DNA of 64,000 nt from Pandoraea aquatica. Lineage in GTDB: Bacteria; Pseudomonadota; Gammaproteobacteria; Burkholderiales; Burkholderiaceae. The translations under genes were made by a program, and so were the position numbers. The DNA lies in NCBI RefSeq assembly GCF_902459565.1, contig NZ_CABPSN010000003.1, positions 248,001-312,000 on the forward strand, written 5' to 3'. Positions 56,425 through 64,000 of this stretch are shown in pieces (positions within the stretch are counted from its first letter, which is position 1; each line of letters opens with the position of its first letter). The notes below the pieces were generated by a model. The model was not told the origin of the DNA. It did not search any database and worked only from the letters and a program-made list of their open reading frames with translations.

Positions 56425-59331
56425 TCATTGCGTCGGCGCGCACAACTCTGTGAGACTGGCGAGATCGCCGCGTTGCGCGAGTTGGTGGACGTGACGGGCG
56501 AAGACGTCGTATTGCGGGGCCTGTGTGCTGAGATCGCGGGACCAATCCATCAGATCGGTAATCGCCCCCATGGCGATCAGCTGGCGGGCTTCCACCAGCC
56601 GTTCGCGCGGCGGACGCACCATGGCGCGCTCCTGTTCCACTTCACTGGCCGGTGCATCGTCGCGTTGCAGATCGAGCAGGCGCGCCAGCGTGTTGCGCAG
56701 GTCCACCAACTCCACAGGCTTGAGCAGACAAGCGTCATAGCCGCGCTCGCTGCCTTCGCCCTCGCTGCCGGCGCCCGCGACCACTTGCGGCGACGCGGAG
56801 ACAGCCAGCACAGGTACATCGGGCCAGCGGCGGCGCGCGGCGCGTGCCACCGCCAATCCGTCGGCGTTGGGCATCATGTGGTCCGTCAGCACGAGATCCG
56901 GCTGCGGTGCTTTGGGATTGCCCAGCGCGGCGATGAGCGCGACGCCGTCGCCGAACGTGCTCAAGGTGAAGCCCAGACTGGCCAGTTCGTCATGCAGGAA
57001 TTGACGGATTTCGGGAGAGTCTTCGGCGAGCCAGATGTGATACCCCGTGCCATCGAGCGGTGGCAAAGCGTGCGTGGCCCCCGCGAACGATTGCGGCACG
57101 AGATCCGCTTCGCGTGCCACGCGCAGCGGCAACGTGAACGTCACCTTGGTGCCGACGTCGGGCTGGCTGTCGATGACGATCGTGCCGTCCATGCGCTCGA
57201 TCCATTGCCTGACGATGGCGAGTCCCAACCCCACACCGGGCAGACGCCGCGCGCGGTCGAGCCGGGCGAACGGTTCGAACACACGCGGCAGGTCGTCCTT
57301 GGCGATGCCGCAGCCGGAGTCTTCCACGCCGAAGCTCACATGCACGATGTCTGCACGTGTTGCATCGGGAGTGGCGGACAGCGACAACGTAATCGTGCCG
57401 TCCGACGTGTACTTCGCCGCGTTGTCGAGCAGATTGCCGAGCACCTGACGCACCCGCTTGGCGTCGAAGGCGAGCAGCGGCGGCAGCGGCGCGCGCACGT
57501 CGAGCAGGAAGGCGTTGTCATGCTTGCGCGCGAGGCTCATGCCTTCGTGCGCCATGCCGTCGATGAACGCATGCGTGTAGACCGGCGCGACGTGCAGCGC
57601 GTCGGCCGCACCTCCGCCCGCGTACTCGATCAGGTCGTTGACCATCGCGAGCATGTGATGTGCGCTGCGACGGATGATGCGGCCCCGGTCAGCGTCTTCG
57701 CGTCCGCCCGATTGCACCAGATCGGCAAAGCCGATGATCGACGTGAGCGGCGTGCGCAGATCGTGGCTGATGCGCGCGAGGAAGTCGCTCTTGGCGCTGT
57801 TGGCTTCGTCGGCGGCGATGAGGGCGGCTTGCAATTCGCGCGTGCGGGTGTCGACGGCATTGGCGAGCCGTGCCTGTTCTTCGCGACGCGTTTGCAGTAC
57901 CTCGCGCTGTGCGGCGCGCTGCTCGCGCACGAGTTCGCGCGAGCGTCCGGCCACGATGATGGTCAGCATCAGCAGCACGGAGAAATTGGTGCTCCATGCC
58001 ATCGCGGTGTTGGCGAGCCAGTCCTCCGGCAGCAGGCCGTTGATGATCGCGAGTCGCCAGAACAGCACGAGACAACCGGGCGAGAACGAGAGCAGGCTCA
58101 GGCGTGCGTTCTTGAACCCGCGTCGCCAGCCGTCGGCCAGCGAAATGACCCAGATCACATTGAAGACAGTGAGCAGTTGGAGATGCGTGAACGCGGCCAC
58201 GCGGTGATCGCCGAACAGCACCCACAGCGCCATGAACCCCATGACGCCGATCATGGCCTGATAGATCCAGCGCCACAGCGTCACGCGTTCAAGGCCGGTG
58301 AAGATCATCAGCATCGCAGAGAACACGCCGGCGGTCAGCGTCGAGAAGAAGCTCGGCGCACGCACGATGAACTCGCCGCCCTGCGGCAGGAAGTAGCGAT
58401 ACAGGAAGCCCTGGAACGCCATGTCCTGCGCCACCTGCGTGATCGTCGTGAGCGCGAGCAGCACGAACACCGGGTCGCGACGGGCGATGCCCAGCACGAA
58501 CGCATACAGCGCGATGGAGAGCATCGAGCCGGCGAGCAGCATGGCGATCATGGCGTTGCGCGATTCGGACTGACGGAAGTCGTCCGGCTGCCAGAACTGC
58601 GGCACGATGCTCACCGACGAGCGGGTCTCCACGCGCAGGAGAAACGTGAGCCGTTCCCCCGGAAGGAGCGTGATGGGGAAGACCGACGTCTCGGACATGA
58701 TCGGGTGCTGATCGAGCGGCACGGTGTGCCCGGCGCGCCACGTGTCGGCCGGCTGTGTCGAACCGAACGGCATCGCGTAGAAGCGCACGTCCTCCAGTCG
58801 CACGATGCCGACGCTCAGCCAGCGCGTGACGGGTTCGTTACTCGGATTCGAAACATGACCGGTGAGCCAGAACGCCGAGCGGCTGTAGCCTGCATTGAGC
58901 ATGCTCGGTGCGACGTTGCGCCAGCCGGATGCGGCGAGTGCCTGCGTGGCGTCGAGGCGTCGGGTCGGGTCTTCGAGCAGGCGCAGCTGCCTGTCGAGCT
59001 TGAGGGGCGACGGCGCGTCGGCGAGATCGATGAACGTCGGGGCAGTTTGGACCGCAGCAGGTGCGGTGTTCGTCGATGGCGCGGCGGTAGTGCCGGTCGC
59101 CGCTGTAGCGGCCGTTGCCGTGCCCGGCAGGCAGAACGTCACGAGCAGCGCGATCAGCGCGACGAACCTAAGCGCGACGAACCCAAGCGCGCCGAACCCA
59201 AGCGCGCCGAACCCAAGCGCGCCGAACCCAAGCGCGCCGAACCCAAGCGCGACGCGCGTCGACCAGACGGAAGGGAGCGATGAGGGCCGACGCGTCTCTT
59301 GTGCCGGTAAGTCCGATGGCGCAGTGCTCAT
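56425..59331 (-). CDS. Hybrid sensor histidine kinase with 7TMR-DISM sensor module
   Basis: A 968-residue inner-membrane kinase. An N-terminal hydrophobic segment contains GALGF pentapeptide repeats (residues about 27-56). A periplasmic 7TMR-DISMED2 domain covers about 100-235, and seven membrane helices cover about 245-450. HisKA has the phospho-histidine in FLARISHDLRTPLTSIIGFA (about residue 523), and HATPase_c follows with DSGCGIAKDD and GVGLGLAIVRQ. A receiver domain carries Asp about 817 in LVLTDHMMP, and a C-terminal helical extension follows. ATG at 59331 overlaps the stop of the upstream AraC-type regulator gene by ATGA. The signal sensed is unknown. Confidence 0.93.
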   Translation of the reverse strand: MSTAPSDLPAQETRRPSSLPSVWSTRVALGFGALGFGALGFGALGFGALGFVALRFVALIALLVTFCLPGTATAATAATGTTAAPSTNTAPAAVQTAPTFIDLADAPSPLKLDRQLRLLEDPTRRLDATQALAASGWRNVAPSMLNAGYSRSAFWLTGHVSNPSNEPVTRWLSVGIVRLEDVRFYAMPFGSTQPADTWRAGHTVPLDQHPIMSETSVFPITLLPGERLTFLLRVETRSSVSIVPQFWQPDDFRQSESRNAMIAMLLAGSMLSIALYAFVLGIARRDPVFVLLALTTITQVAQDMAFQGFLYRYFLPQGGEFIVRAPSFFSTLTAGVFSAMLMIFTGLERVTLWRWIYQAMIGVMGFMALWVLFGDHRVAAFTHLQLLTVFNVIWVISLADGWRRGFKNARLSLLSFSPGCLVLFWRLAIINGLLPEDWLANTAMAWSTNFSVLLMLTIIVAGRSRELVREQRAAQREVLQTRREEQARLANAVDTRTRELQAALIAADEANSAKSDFLARISHDLRTPLTSIIGFADLVQSGGREDADRGRIIRRSAHHMLAMVNDLIEYAGGGAADALHVAPVYTHAFIDGMAHEGMSLARKHDNAFLLDVRAPLPPLLAFDAKRVRQVLGNLLDNAAKYTSDGTITLSLSATPDATRADIVHVSFGVEDSGCGIAKDDLPRVFEPFARLDRARRLPGVGLGLAIVRQWIERMDGTIVIDSQPDVGTKVTFTLPLRVAREADLVPQSFAGATHALPPLDGTGYHIWLAEDSPEIRQFLHDELASLGFTLSTFGDGVALIAALGNPKAPQPDLVLTDHMMPNADGLAVARAARRRWPDVPVLAVSASPQVVAGAGSEGEGSERGYDACLLKPVELVDLRNTLARLLDLQRDDAPASEVEQERAMVRPPRERLVEARQLIAMGAITDLMDWSRDLSTQAPQYDVFARHVHQLAQRGDLASLTELCAPTQ
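59164..59253. repeat. 15-bp tandem repeat (six units) in the kinase signal segment
   Basis: Six contiguous 15-bp units: 59164-59178, 59179-59193, 59194-59208, 59209-59223, 59224-59238 and 59239-59253. The four central ones are identical (GAACCCAAGCGCGCC), and the first and last each vary by one or two bases. On the coding strand each unit adds five hydrophobic residues, GALGF (VALGF and VALRF at the edges), without changing frame. Confidence 0.95.
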
Positions 59332-60281
59332 GCCTGCGTCGATCCCGAACCGTCGGGCGCGACATACGTCTGCGCGCCCTGTTCGCGGAACCCGCTGGGC
59401 GGCATGCCGAAGCGTTCGCGGAAGGCGGTGGCGAAGTTGGCGGCGCTGGCGAAACCCACGGCGCTCGCAATGTCCTGCACGTCCAGAGACGTCTCGGAGA
59501 GCAGGCGTCGCGCCTCCTTCATGCGTTCTTCGCGCAGGAAGTCGAACACCGTCACGCCGACACAGCGGCGGAACGCGAGATTGAGACGGCGCGTGTTCGT
59601 ACCGACGGCGCTTGCCAGACCGGCCAGTTCGGGCGTCGTGCCGAGCTGGTCGAGCAGCAACGCACGTGTGGCGCGAAACAGCACGGCGTCCAGCGTGTGG
59701 GCCTGTACGGGCAGCGGGGCGTGCTTGTCGGTGTCGGTCGCGGCAGCCACCGGCGCGGCGCTGTGGGCAGGTGCCGCGGGCGTCGATTTCAGATGGATCG
59801 ACAGACGCAGCCGGACCTCTTCGAAATCGTACGGTTTGGTGACGTAGTCGACCGCGCCGGCCGACAGGCCTGCGACACGCTCGCCGGGTAAGGCGGCCGC
59901 CGTCAGGAAAATGAGCGGAATGTGCCGGGTGCCGGGGTCGGCCTTGAGCAGGCGGCACGCGCCGAGGCCGTCGCACACCGGCATGCGGATGTCCATGAGG
60001 ATCAGGTCGGGCTGCACGGTGCGCGCTTTGGTGTAACCGTCACGACCGTCTTGCGCGATGTAGACCCGGCAGCCTTGCTGGCTGAGGAAGTCCATGAGCA
60101 GCATGCGGTCTTCCTGATTGTCGTCGACGACGAGCACGCGCACGCCCGACAACTGACGGGCATGCGGCGACGCGGGCCACGCGCCGCTCTGACGCGGGGC
60201 TGCCGTCGCCACAGCATTAGATGTGGCGGGCGTGGCAGACGACTGCGGGGGCAGGTGACGATCGCTCATGATGGTCGCCAT
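59328..60281 (-). CDS. Response regulator with receiver and AraC-type DNA-binding domains
   Basis: A 317-residue regulator. A polar linker of about 45 residues precedes the receiver domain (VRVLVVDDNQEDRMLLMDFL, about 49-68), with phospho-acceptor Asp about 97 in LILMDIRMP and the lysine in DYVTKPYD. An AraC/XylS domain covers about residues 215-305 (MKEARRLLSETSLDVQDIAS and VGFASAANFATAFRERFGMP). ATG at 60281 starts a normal frame; extension to 60536 is unsupported. It overlaps the hybrid kinase start, so the two form a two-component pair. Target genes are not evident nearby. Confidence 0.92.
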   Translation of the reverse strand: MATIMSDRHLPPQSSATPATSNAVATAAPRQSGAWPASPHARQLSGVRVLVVDDNQEDRMLLMDFLSQQGCRVYIAQDGRDGYTKARTVQPDLILMDIRMPVCDGLGACRLLKADPGTRHIPLIFLTAAALPGERVAGLSAGAVDYVTKPYDFEEVRLRLSIHLKSTPAAPAHSAAPVAAATDTDKHAPLPVQAHTLDAVLFRATRALLLDQLGTTPELAGLASAVGTNTRRLNLAFRRCVGVTVFDFLREERMKEARRLLSETSLDVQDIASAVGFASAANFATAFRERFGMPPSGFREQGAQTYVAPDGSGSTQA

Positions 60282-60503
60282 TCTTTCACATTCGCCTGGT
60301 TGCGCCGCACCGATCCGGGGCGAATATCGGCGCGCGGGAAATAAATTTCCGCCGGGCAAACGAGAGATGCCGTCGGGCAAAGGTGAAGTCATGGCGGGCC
60401 GTACCGGCTCAGGTAAGGTCAACCGTCGGGTTCGCAGCGGCGGACGACCGGCGTGTAGGTGATCGGGGGGTCGTCTGCCGCTGGCGTGTGCCGCAGGGCG
60501 AGC

Positions 60504-60526
60504 CCGGCCCCCCCGGGGGGAGCCGG
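60504..60526. terminator. GC-rich hairpin downstream of murA
   Basis: CCGGC/GCCGG outer pairs and a C-run facing a G-run make a very stable stem immediately left of the murA stop at 60541. There is no T run, so it may rather be an mRNA 3' end. Confidence 0.5.
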
Positions 60527-60540
60527 TGCTTAACACAGGC

Positions 60541-61842
60541 TTACTCGGGTGCCGTCCAGACCACGTTCGCGCCGACCGAGCACAGATTCTCGACGAAGCG
60601 CGGGTGGGCGCGGCGAATCGGTTGTGCGTTCTTGATGGTCGACTGACCGTCGATGCTTGCCGCCACCATCAGCAGGGCGATCGCCACGCGAATGATGTAC
60701 GGGCTTTCCACCACAGCGGGCGACAGCGGCACGCCGCCGAACGTGATCAGCCGGTGCGGATCGGACTGGAACACGTGCGCGCCGAACTTCGACAGCTCCG
60801 TCGACCAGCCCATCGCACCGTCATACACCTTGTTCCAGAACATCGCGCTGCCTTCGGCCTTCACACCCAGGGCGATGAAGATCGGCAGCAGATCCACCGG
60901 GAAGTAAGGCCACGGGGCCGCTTCCACCTTCGTCAGAATGTTCTGCGTGAACGGCGCCTGCACCTTGAGCTTGCCTTGCGCCGTGGCCGTCGACCAGCCG
61001 TCGCGGTGCTCGACCTTGATGCCGAACTTCGCAAACGTGCGGTCGATCAGCGGGAACTGATCGGGGGCCGTGTTTTTGACCGTGATCTCACCGCCGGTGA
61101 TCGCGCCGAGCGCGAGGAAGGTGGTGATTTCGTGGAAGTCCTCGGCGAAGCGGAATTCGCCGCCGCCGAAGCGCTCGACACCTTCAATCGCCAACTGCGA
61201 AGTACCGACGCCTTCGATGGGCACGCCCAGCATCTGCATGAAGCGGCAGAACTCCTGCACGTGCGGCTCGGAGGCGGCGTTGTTCAGTTGCGAGCGACCC
61301 TTCGCGGTGGCGGCGCACAGCACGAAGTTCTCGGTGGTTGTCACCGACGCGTAGTCGAGCCAGTGATGGATCGCGGGGCGGGCCTCGTCGGCGTGAATCA
61401 GCAGCGAGCCGGCGGTGCGCTCGACACGTCCGCCGAAATGGCGCAGCACTTCGATGTGCGGATCGATCTCGCGCACGCCGAGCGTGCAGCCCTTGATGTT
61501 GTCCTCGATGCGTGCGACGCCGAAACGCGCCAGCAGCGGCGGCACCAGCATGATCGACGAGCGCATCTCTTCAGGCAGATGGTCGGTGCGCGGATCGAAC
61601 TTCGTATTCAGATGGTGGACGTCGAGAATGCCGGCGTCGAAATCGACGCTCACGTCGCTGCCGAGCTGACGAAAGATGTCGAGAATCTTGCGAACGTCGG
61701 TGATCTCGGGCACCCCGATCAGGCGCACGGGCTGATCGGTCAGCAGTGTGGCGCACAGCACCGGGAGAACGGCATTCTTGTTGGCGGAGGGCGTGATGCG
61801 GCCGCGTAGCGGCTGGCCGCCGTGGACTACCAGATGGGACAT
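60541..61842 (-). CDS. murA: UDP-N-acetylglucosamine 1-carboxyvinyltransferase
   Basis: A 433-residue MurA, the first committed enzyme of peptidoglycan synthesis, transferring enolpyruvate from PEP to UDP-GlcNAc. The substrate loop SANKNAVLPVLCATLL (about residues 19-34) holds the conserved lysine and asparagine. The catalytic cysteine is in IKGCTLGVREIDPHI (about residue 119), so fosfomycin sensitivity is expected. The six-fold beta-alpha-beta repeats continue to the end. Flanks lack the bolA and his genes that often accompany murA in related bacteria, so this may be a second copy. It is monocistronic. Confidence 0.93.
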   Translation of the reverse strand: MSHLVVHGGQPLRGRITPSANKNAVLPVLCATLLTDQPVRLIGVPEITDVRKILDIFRQLGSDVSVDFDAGILDVHHLNTKFDPRTDHLPEEMRSSIMLVPPLLARFGVARIEDNIKGCTLGVREIDPHIEVLRHFGGRVERTAGSLLIHADEARPAIHHWLDYASVTTTENFVLCAATAKGRSQLNNAASEPHVQEFCRFMQMLGVPIEGVGTSQLAIEGVERFGGGEFRFAEDFHEITTFLALGAITGGEITVKNTAPDQFPLIDRTFAKFGIKVEHRDGWSTATAQGKLKVQAPFTQNILTKVEAAPWPYFPVDLLPIFIALGVKAEGSAMFWNKVYDGAMGWSTELSKFGAHVFQSDPHRLITFGGVPLSPAVVESPYIIRVAIALLMVAASIDGQSTIKNAQPIRRAHPRFVENLCSVGANVVWTAPE

Positions 61843-62052
61843 GGGCTTCCTTCGGGCTTGGTGCCTTAGTACGTTCGAGCGGGGGGCGAAGTTGGCAGGC
61901 GGGCCGCAGGCCCGTCGCGATCAGGCGCAATATACCCCCGAATCGCGCGCGTGTGCCACGCGACCCCCAAGGCGTGGTGGGATTGCCGCGCTGCCCTCAG
62001 TCCCTTGACGGGCGAGGGTGTCGGTGTCGGGTACGTCGCGGTTCTGTGCCGG

Positions 62053-62871
62053 TCAGGACGCCCCGCCCGCGAATGCCTCGGCGAAGATCGCGCGGAAGTC
62101 GGGCGTCTCGGCGGCCGCGGCCCGCGTGAGTACCCGCGCTTCGAGTTCGTCGAGGTGCGCGGTGGCGAGTGAGATCGCGGCCTGTGTCTTGCCCTCGCGC
62201 AGCTGGCTCACGAGCTGCGCGTGTTCCGTGGGGGCGCAATGCATGAATTCCGCCGGGTCGTACAGTGCCTTGTATAGCTCCGTCTTGGCGACGAGCTGAT
62301 GCGCGAAGGCGTCGAGTTCCGCGCTGTCGGCCATGCCGATCAACTTCAGATGAAACTCGCCCGCCAGACGGATCGACCGCTCATGCGTGCCGTCGGCGTG
62401 CGAGCGCGCTTCGGTGTCGACGTGGGTGTCGAGCACCGCGAGCTGCGCGTCGCTCAACCGCCCGCAGATGCTTGCGATCACGCCCGTTTCCAATACGCGC
62501 CGTGCCCGATACGTCTGACGGATATCGTCGAGCGATGGCTGCGGCACGAACGCGCCGCGATTCGGTTCGAGTACCAGCTTGCCTTCGAAGCCGAGCCGCG
62601 CGAGCACCTTGCGCACCGCGCCGCGCGTGCAATCGAGCGCCTGCGCCAGATTGCGTTCGCGCAGCGGCATCCCCGGCCGGAGCTTGCCCGAGAGCAGCGC
62701 CTGCGAGATCGCCGCGTACACGCGGGCCTCGATCTGCTGACCTGCGCTGCCCGGCGCGCCCTCTCCCTCGACGTCGACCGTTGCCGGGTCCGGCTCCATG
62801 ACAGGGGCGGCCTGAGCGCGAGGGACGTCGACGGACGCGGTGGACGAGGGCGGTGCTGCGGTGCGGCTCAA
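62053..62871 (-). CDS. GntR-family regulator, FadR/FCD subfamily
   Basis: A 272-residue regulator. The winged HTH (about residues 50-110) includes LRPGMPLRERNLAQALDCTR and GAVRKVLARLGFEGKLVLEP, and an FCD effector domain (about 120-245) follows with conserved histidines (EFHLKLIGM, EHAQLVSQL) that usually hold a metal. I favour TTG at 62871 because AGGAGA lies about 7 bases upstream; ATG at 62799 is the alternative and 62982 is less likely. It is divergent from the DUF3311/sodium symporter pair, with a perfect palindrome between them, and so probably controls uptake of that symporter's substrate. Confidence 0.9.
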   Translation of the reverse strand: MSRTAAPPSSTASVDVPRAQAAPVMEPDPATVDVEGEGAPGSAGQQIEARVYAAISQALLSGKLRPGMPLRERNLAQALDCTRGAVRKVLARLGFEGKLVLEPNRGAFVPQPSLDDIRQTYRARRVLETGVIASICGRLSDAQLAVLDTHVDTEARSHADGTHERSIRLAGEFHLKLIGMADSAELDAFAHQLVAKTELYKALYDPAEFMHCAPTEHAQLVSQLREGKTQAAISLATAHLDELEARVLTRAAAAETPDFRAIFAEAFAGGAS

Positions 62872-63103
62872 GCCTGATCTCCTGAAATTTGGCGCTTCGC
62901 ATGAAAGTGCGCGGGCGTGGGCCGAATTGTACCTGTCGCCCCGGGCCATCCGATATGGCGTGACATCGCTTATCGAGGCCAATCCGACGTCAACCCGACG
63001 CCAACCTTCCCACGATGCCCGTTCTCCGGAAAACCCTACGTTTGGGCCCTCTGTGCGACGCGACCTTGCATTTCGGCAAATCGTTACCGATAATGGTCAA
63101 CAA

Positions 63104-63119
63104 AAATGGTTAACCATTT
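63104..63119. promoter_or_regulatory. Perfect 16-bp palindrome, probable GntR operator
   Basis: AAATGGTTAACCATTT reads the same on both strands and contains TGGT-TA-ACCA, the half-site pattern of FadR/PdhR-type GntR regulators. A partial copy, TGGTCAACA, lies just upstream at 63094-63102. It sits in an AT-rich stretch between the divergent GntR gene and the symporter operon. Confidence 0.7.
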
Positions 63120-63267
63120 ATTGTCGTTTGGTTGATGATATGGCAAATCGCCGTGATGTGCCATTCACCCCGGCGTCGACGATATGGACAAAGCCACCGA
63201 ACGCATCAGGTCGCCGGGATTGCAAACGAGCGACCGCCTTATGAATCCCTTTGGGTCTGGAGACGTT

Positions 63268-63516
63268 ATGAAACCCGTACATTGCCTGGCCGCGCTTCCC
63301 ATCGCGGCCTTTTATAGCGGCGGCTGGCTCGCCGAACACGTGGGCACCCGGCTGGCCGGGCTGCCCTTTCTGATGACGTGGAACATCGTGTGGCTGCTGC
63401 TGACGTCGGTGGTCATGCTCGTGATGTTCCGCTTCGACGGTTCGCGCGATGCCGCCCAGCGCACGGCGCAGCAGGTCGCGAGCGAGCGCCGCGACCACGA
63501 CGGAGCCGCATCATGA
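63268..63516 (+). CDS. DUF3311 small membrane protein
   Basis: An 82-residue protein with two membrane helices (CLAALPIAAFYSGGWLAEHV and GLPFLMTWNIVWLLLTSVVM) and a charged tail. It matches DUF3311 proteins, which occur directly before sodium:solute symporters and are thought to be accessory subunits. ATG at 63268 has GGAGA upstream; ATGs at 63241 and 63184 are less likely. Its stop overlaps the next start by ATGA, so translation is coupled. Confidence 0.88.
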   Translation: MKPVHCLAALPIAAFYSGGWLAEHVGTRLAGLPFLMTWNIVWLLLTSVVMLVMFRFDGSRDAAQRTAQQVASERRDHDGAAS

Positions 63517-64000
63517 ACGCCGCGCTTGCCGTCATTGCGGCGTTTCTGGCTTTTGCGCTTTTCGTGGGGCTGCGCGCACGTCGCGGGCGCACCATGAGCC
63601 TTGAACAATGGGCGGTGGGCGGTCGTGGCTTCGGCACGCTGCTCGTGTTCCTGCTGATGGCCGGTGAGGCCTTCTCGACGTTCACGTTTCTGGGCGCGAG
63701 CGGGTGGGCGTACAGCAAGGGACCGCCCGCGTTTTACATCCTCGCCTACGGGGCGCTCGCGTACCTGCTCGGCTACTGGATGTTGCCGGCGGCGTGGCGT
63801 CACGCGACGAAGCACAACTGCGTGTCGTTCTCCGACTTCTTCGCCACGGCGTACCGGTCGCGCGCGCTGGGCGTTGTGGTGTCGCTGGTGGCCGTGCTGG
63901 GCATGAGCGCGTTGCTCATCATTCAGTTGCGCGGGCTGGGCATCATCGTGTCCGAGGCGTCGTACGGCACGATTCCCCCGGCCGTGGCGATCTGGTGTGG
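63513..64000 (+). CDS. Sodium:solute symporter family protein (truncated by window edge)
   Basis: The first 162 residues of an SSS-family symporter are visible. Helices start at MNAALAVIAAFLAFALFVGL. The family motif LEQWAVGGRGFGTLLVFLLM (about residues 30-49), with AGEAFSTFTFLGASGWAYSK after it, is the sodium-site region, and three further helices follow. The DUF3311 partner and the divergent FCD-type GntR regulator suggest uptake of a monocarboxylate or related organic acid. The substrate is an inference from gene order. Confidence 0.9.
   Translation, partial: MNAALAVIAAFLAFALFVGLRARRGRTMSLEQWAVGGRGFGTLLVFLLMAGEAFSTFTFLGASGWAYSKGPPAFYILAYGALAYLLGYWMLPAAWRHATKHNCVSFSDFFATAYRSRALGVVVSLVAVLGMSALLIIQLRGLGIIVSEASYGTIPPAVAIWC

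Noticed and set aside
59164-59253. Possible CRISPR array or IS end at the short tandem repeats
   Set aside because: Units are contiguous with no spacers and are translated in frame as GALGF repeats, so this is a coding VNTR.
56428-59283. A 951-codon open frame on the plus strand opposite the hybrid kinase
   Set aside because: It is extremely rich in arginine and glutamate, has no recognisable domain and is the reverse shadow of a well-supported multi-domain kinase. High-GC codon bias produces such frames.

Overview
The window is high-GC, densely packed bacterial chromosome. It resembles a betaproteobacterium of the Burkholderiaceae, probably Pandoraea or a close relative. This is inferred from gene content: many LysR regulators, a DUF4148 secreted protein, a homodimeric-type AceE, and paired NAD(P)H oxidoreductase/Kef genes. 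It was not established by a database search. I see no rRNA or tRNA genes, no CRISPR array, no phage and no intact insertion sequence. Most genes have a clear Shine-Dalgarno sequence, and several convergent pairs share a hairpin terminator.

Left part (1-17.3 kb): a truncated LysR gene diverges from an MmgE/PrpD protein that carries a twin-arginine signal. Next come an autotransporter, an FMN-binding PPOX-fold protein, and a locus bounded by shared palindromes. That locus has a GST and an SMR exporter on one side, then a truncated E1-like gene, a MarR regulator and a complete aceE. A LysE exporter, an NQO-type oxidoreductase with a divergent LysR, ZapE, a glyoxalase-fold protein and an arylamine N-acetyltransferase follow.

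Middle (17.3-34.7 kb): an MFS/LysR pair, then a valine-catabolism group (LysR, periplasmic binding protein, mmsA, mmsB). These are followed by a bestrophin channel, an ArsR regulator with a double SRPBCC protein, a DUF4148 protein, a ferritin-like protein, AtoE, and a KefF-KefC potassium efflux operon.

Right-middle (34.7-52.7 kb): an amino-acid permease with a long leader, a glycine-rich SH3 protein, a Pit phosphate transporter and glutathione-dependent formaldehyde dehydrogenase. Then comes a cyclic-di-GMP locus, in which a PAS-GGDEF-EAL protein diverges from a yfiR-yfiN-yfiB operon. An SGNH hydrolase, a 2-hydroxychromene-2-carboxylate isomerase-like protein, a YeiH exporter and an O-antigen ligase/glycosyltransferase pair follow.

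Right end (52.7-64 kb): a LysR, an EthD-like protein, an MHS-type transporter, a hybrid histidine kinase co-transcribed with an AraC-type response regulator, a stand-alone murA, and a GntR regulator diverging from a DUF3311/sodium-solute symporter pair that runs off the window.

The most unusual signals are three. First, the four-box MarR-type palindrome set tying a TPP-domain-less E1 paralogue to aceE and to a GST/exporter pair. Second, a 15-bp in-frame tandem repeat that sets the length of the N-terminal hydrophobic segment of the hybrid kinase. Third, the compact cyclic-di-GMP locus in which three of four genes start with TTG or GTG.
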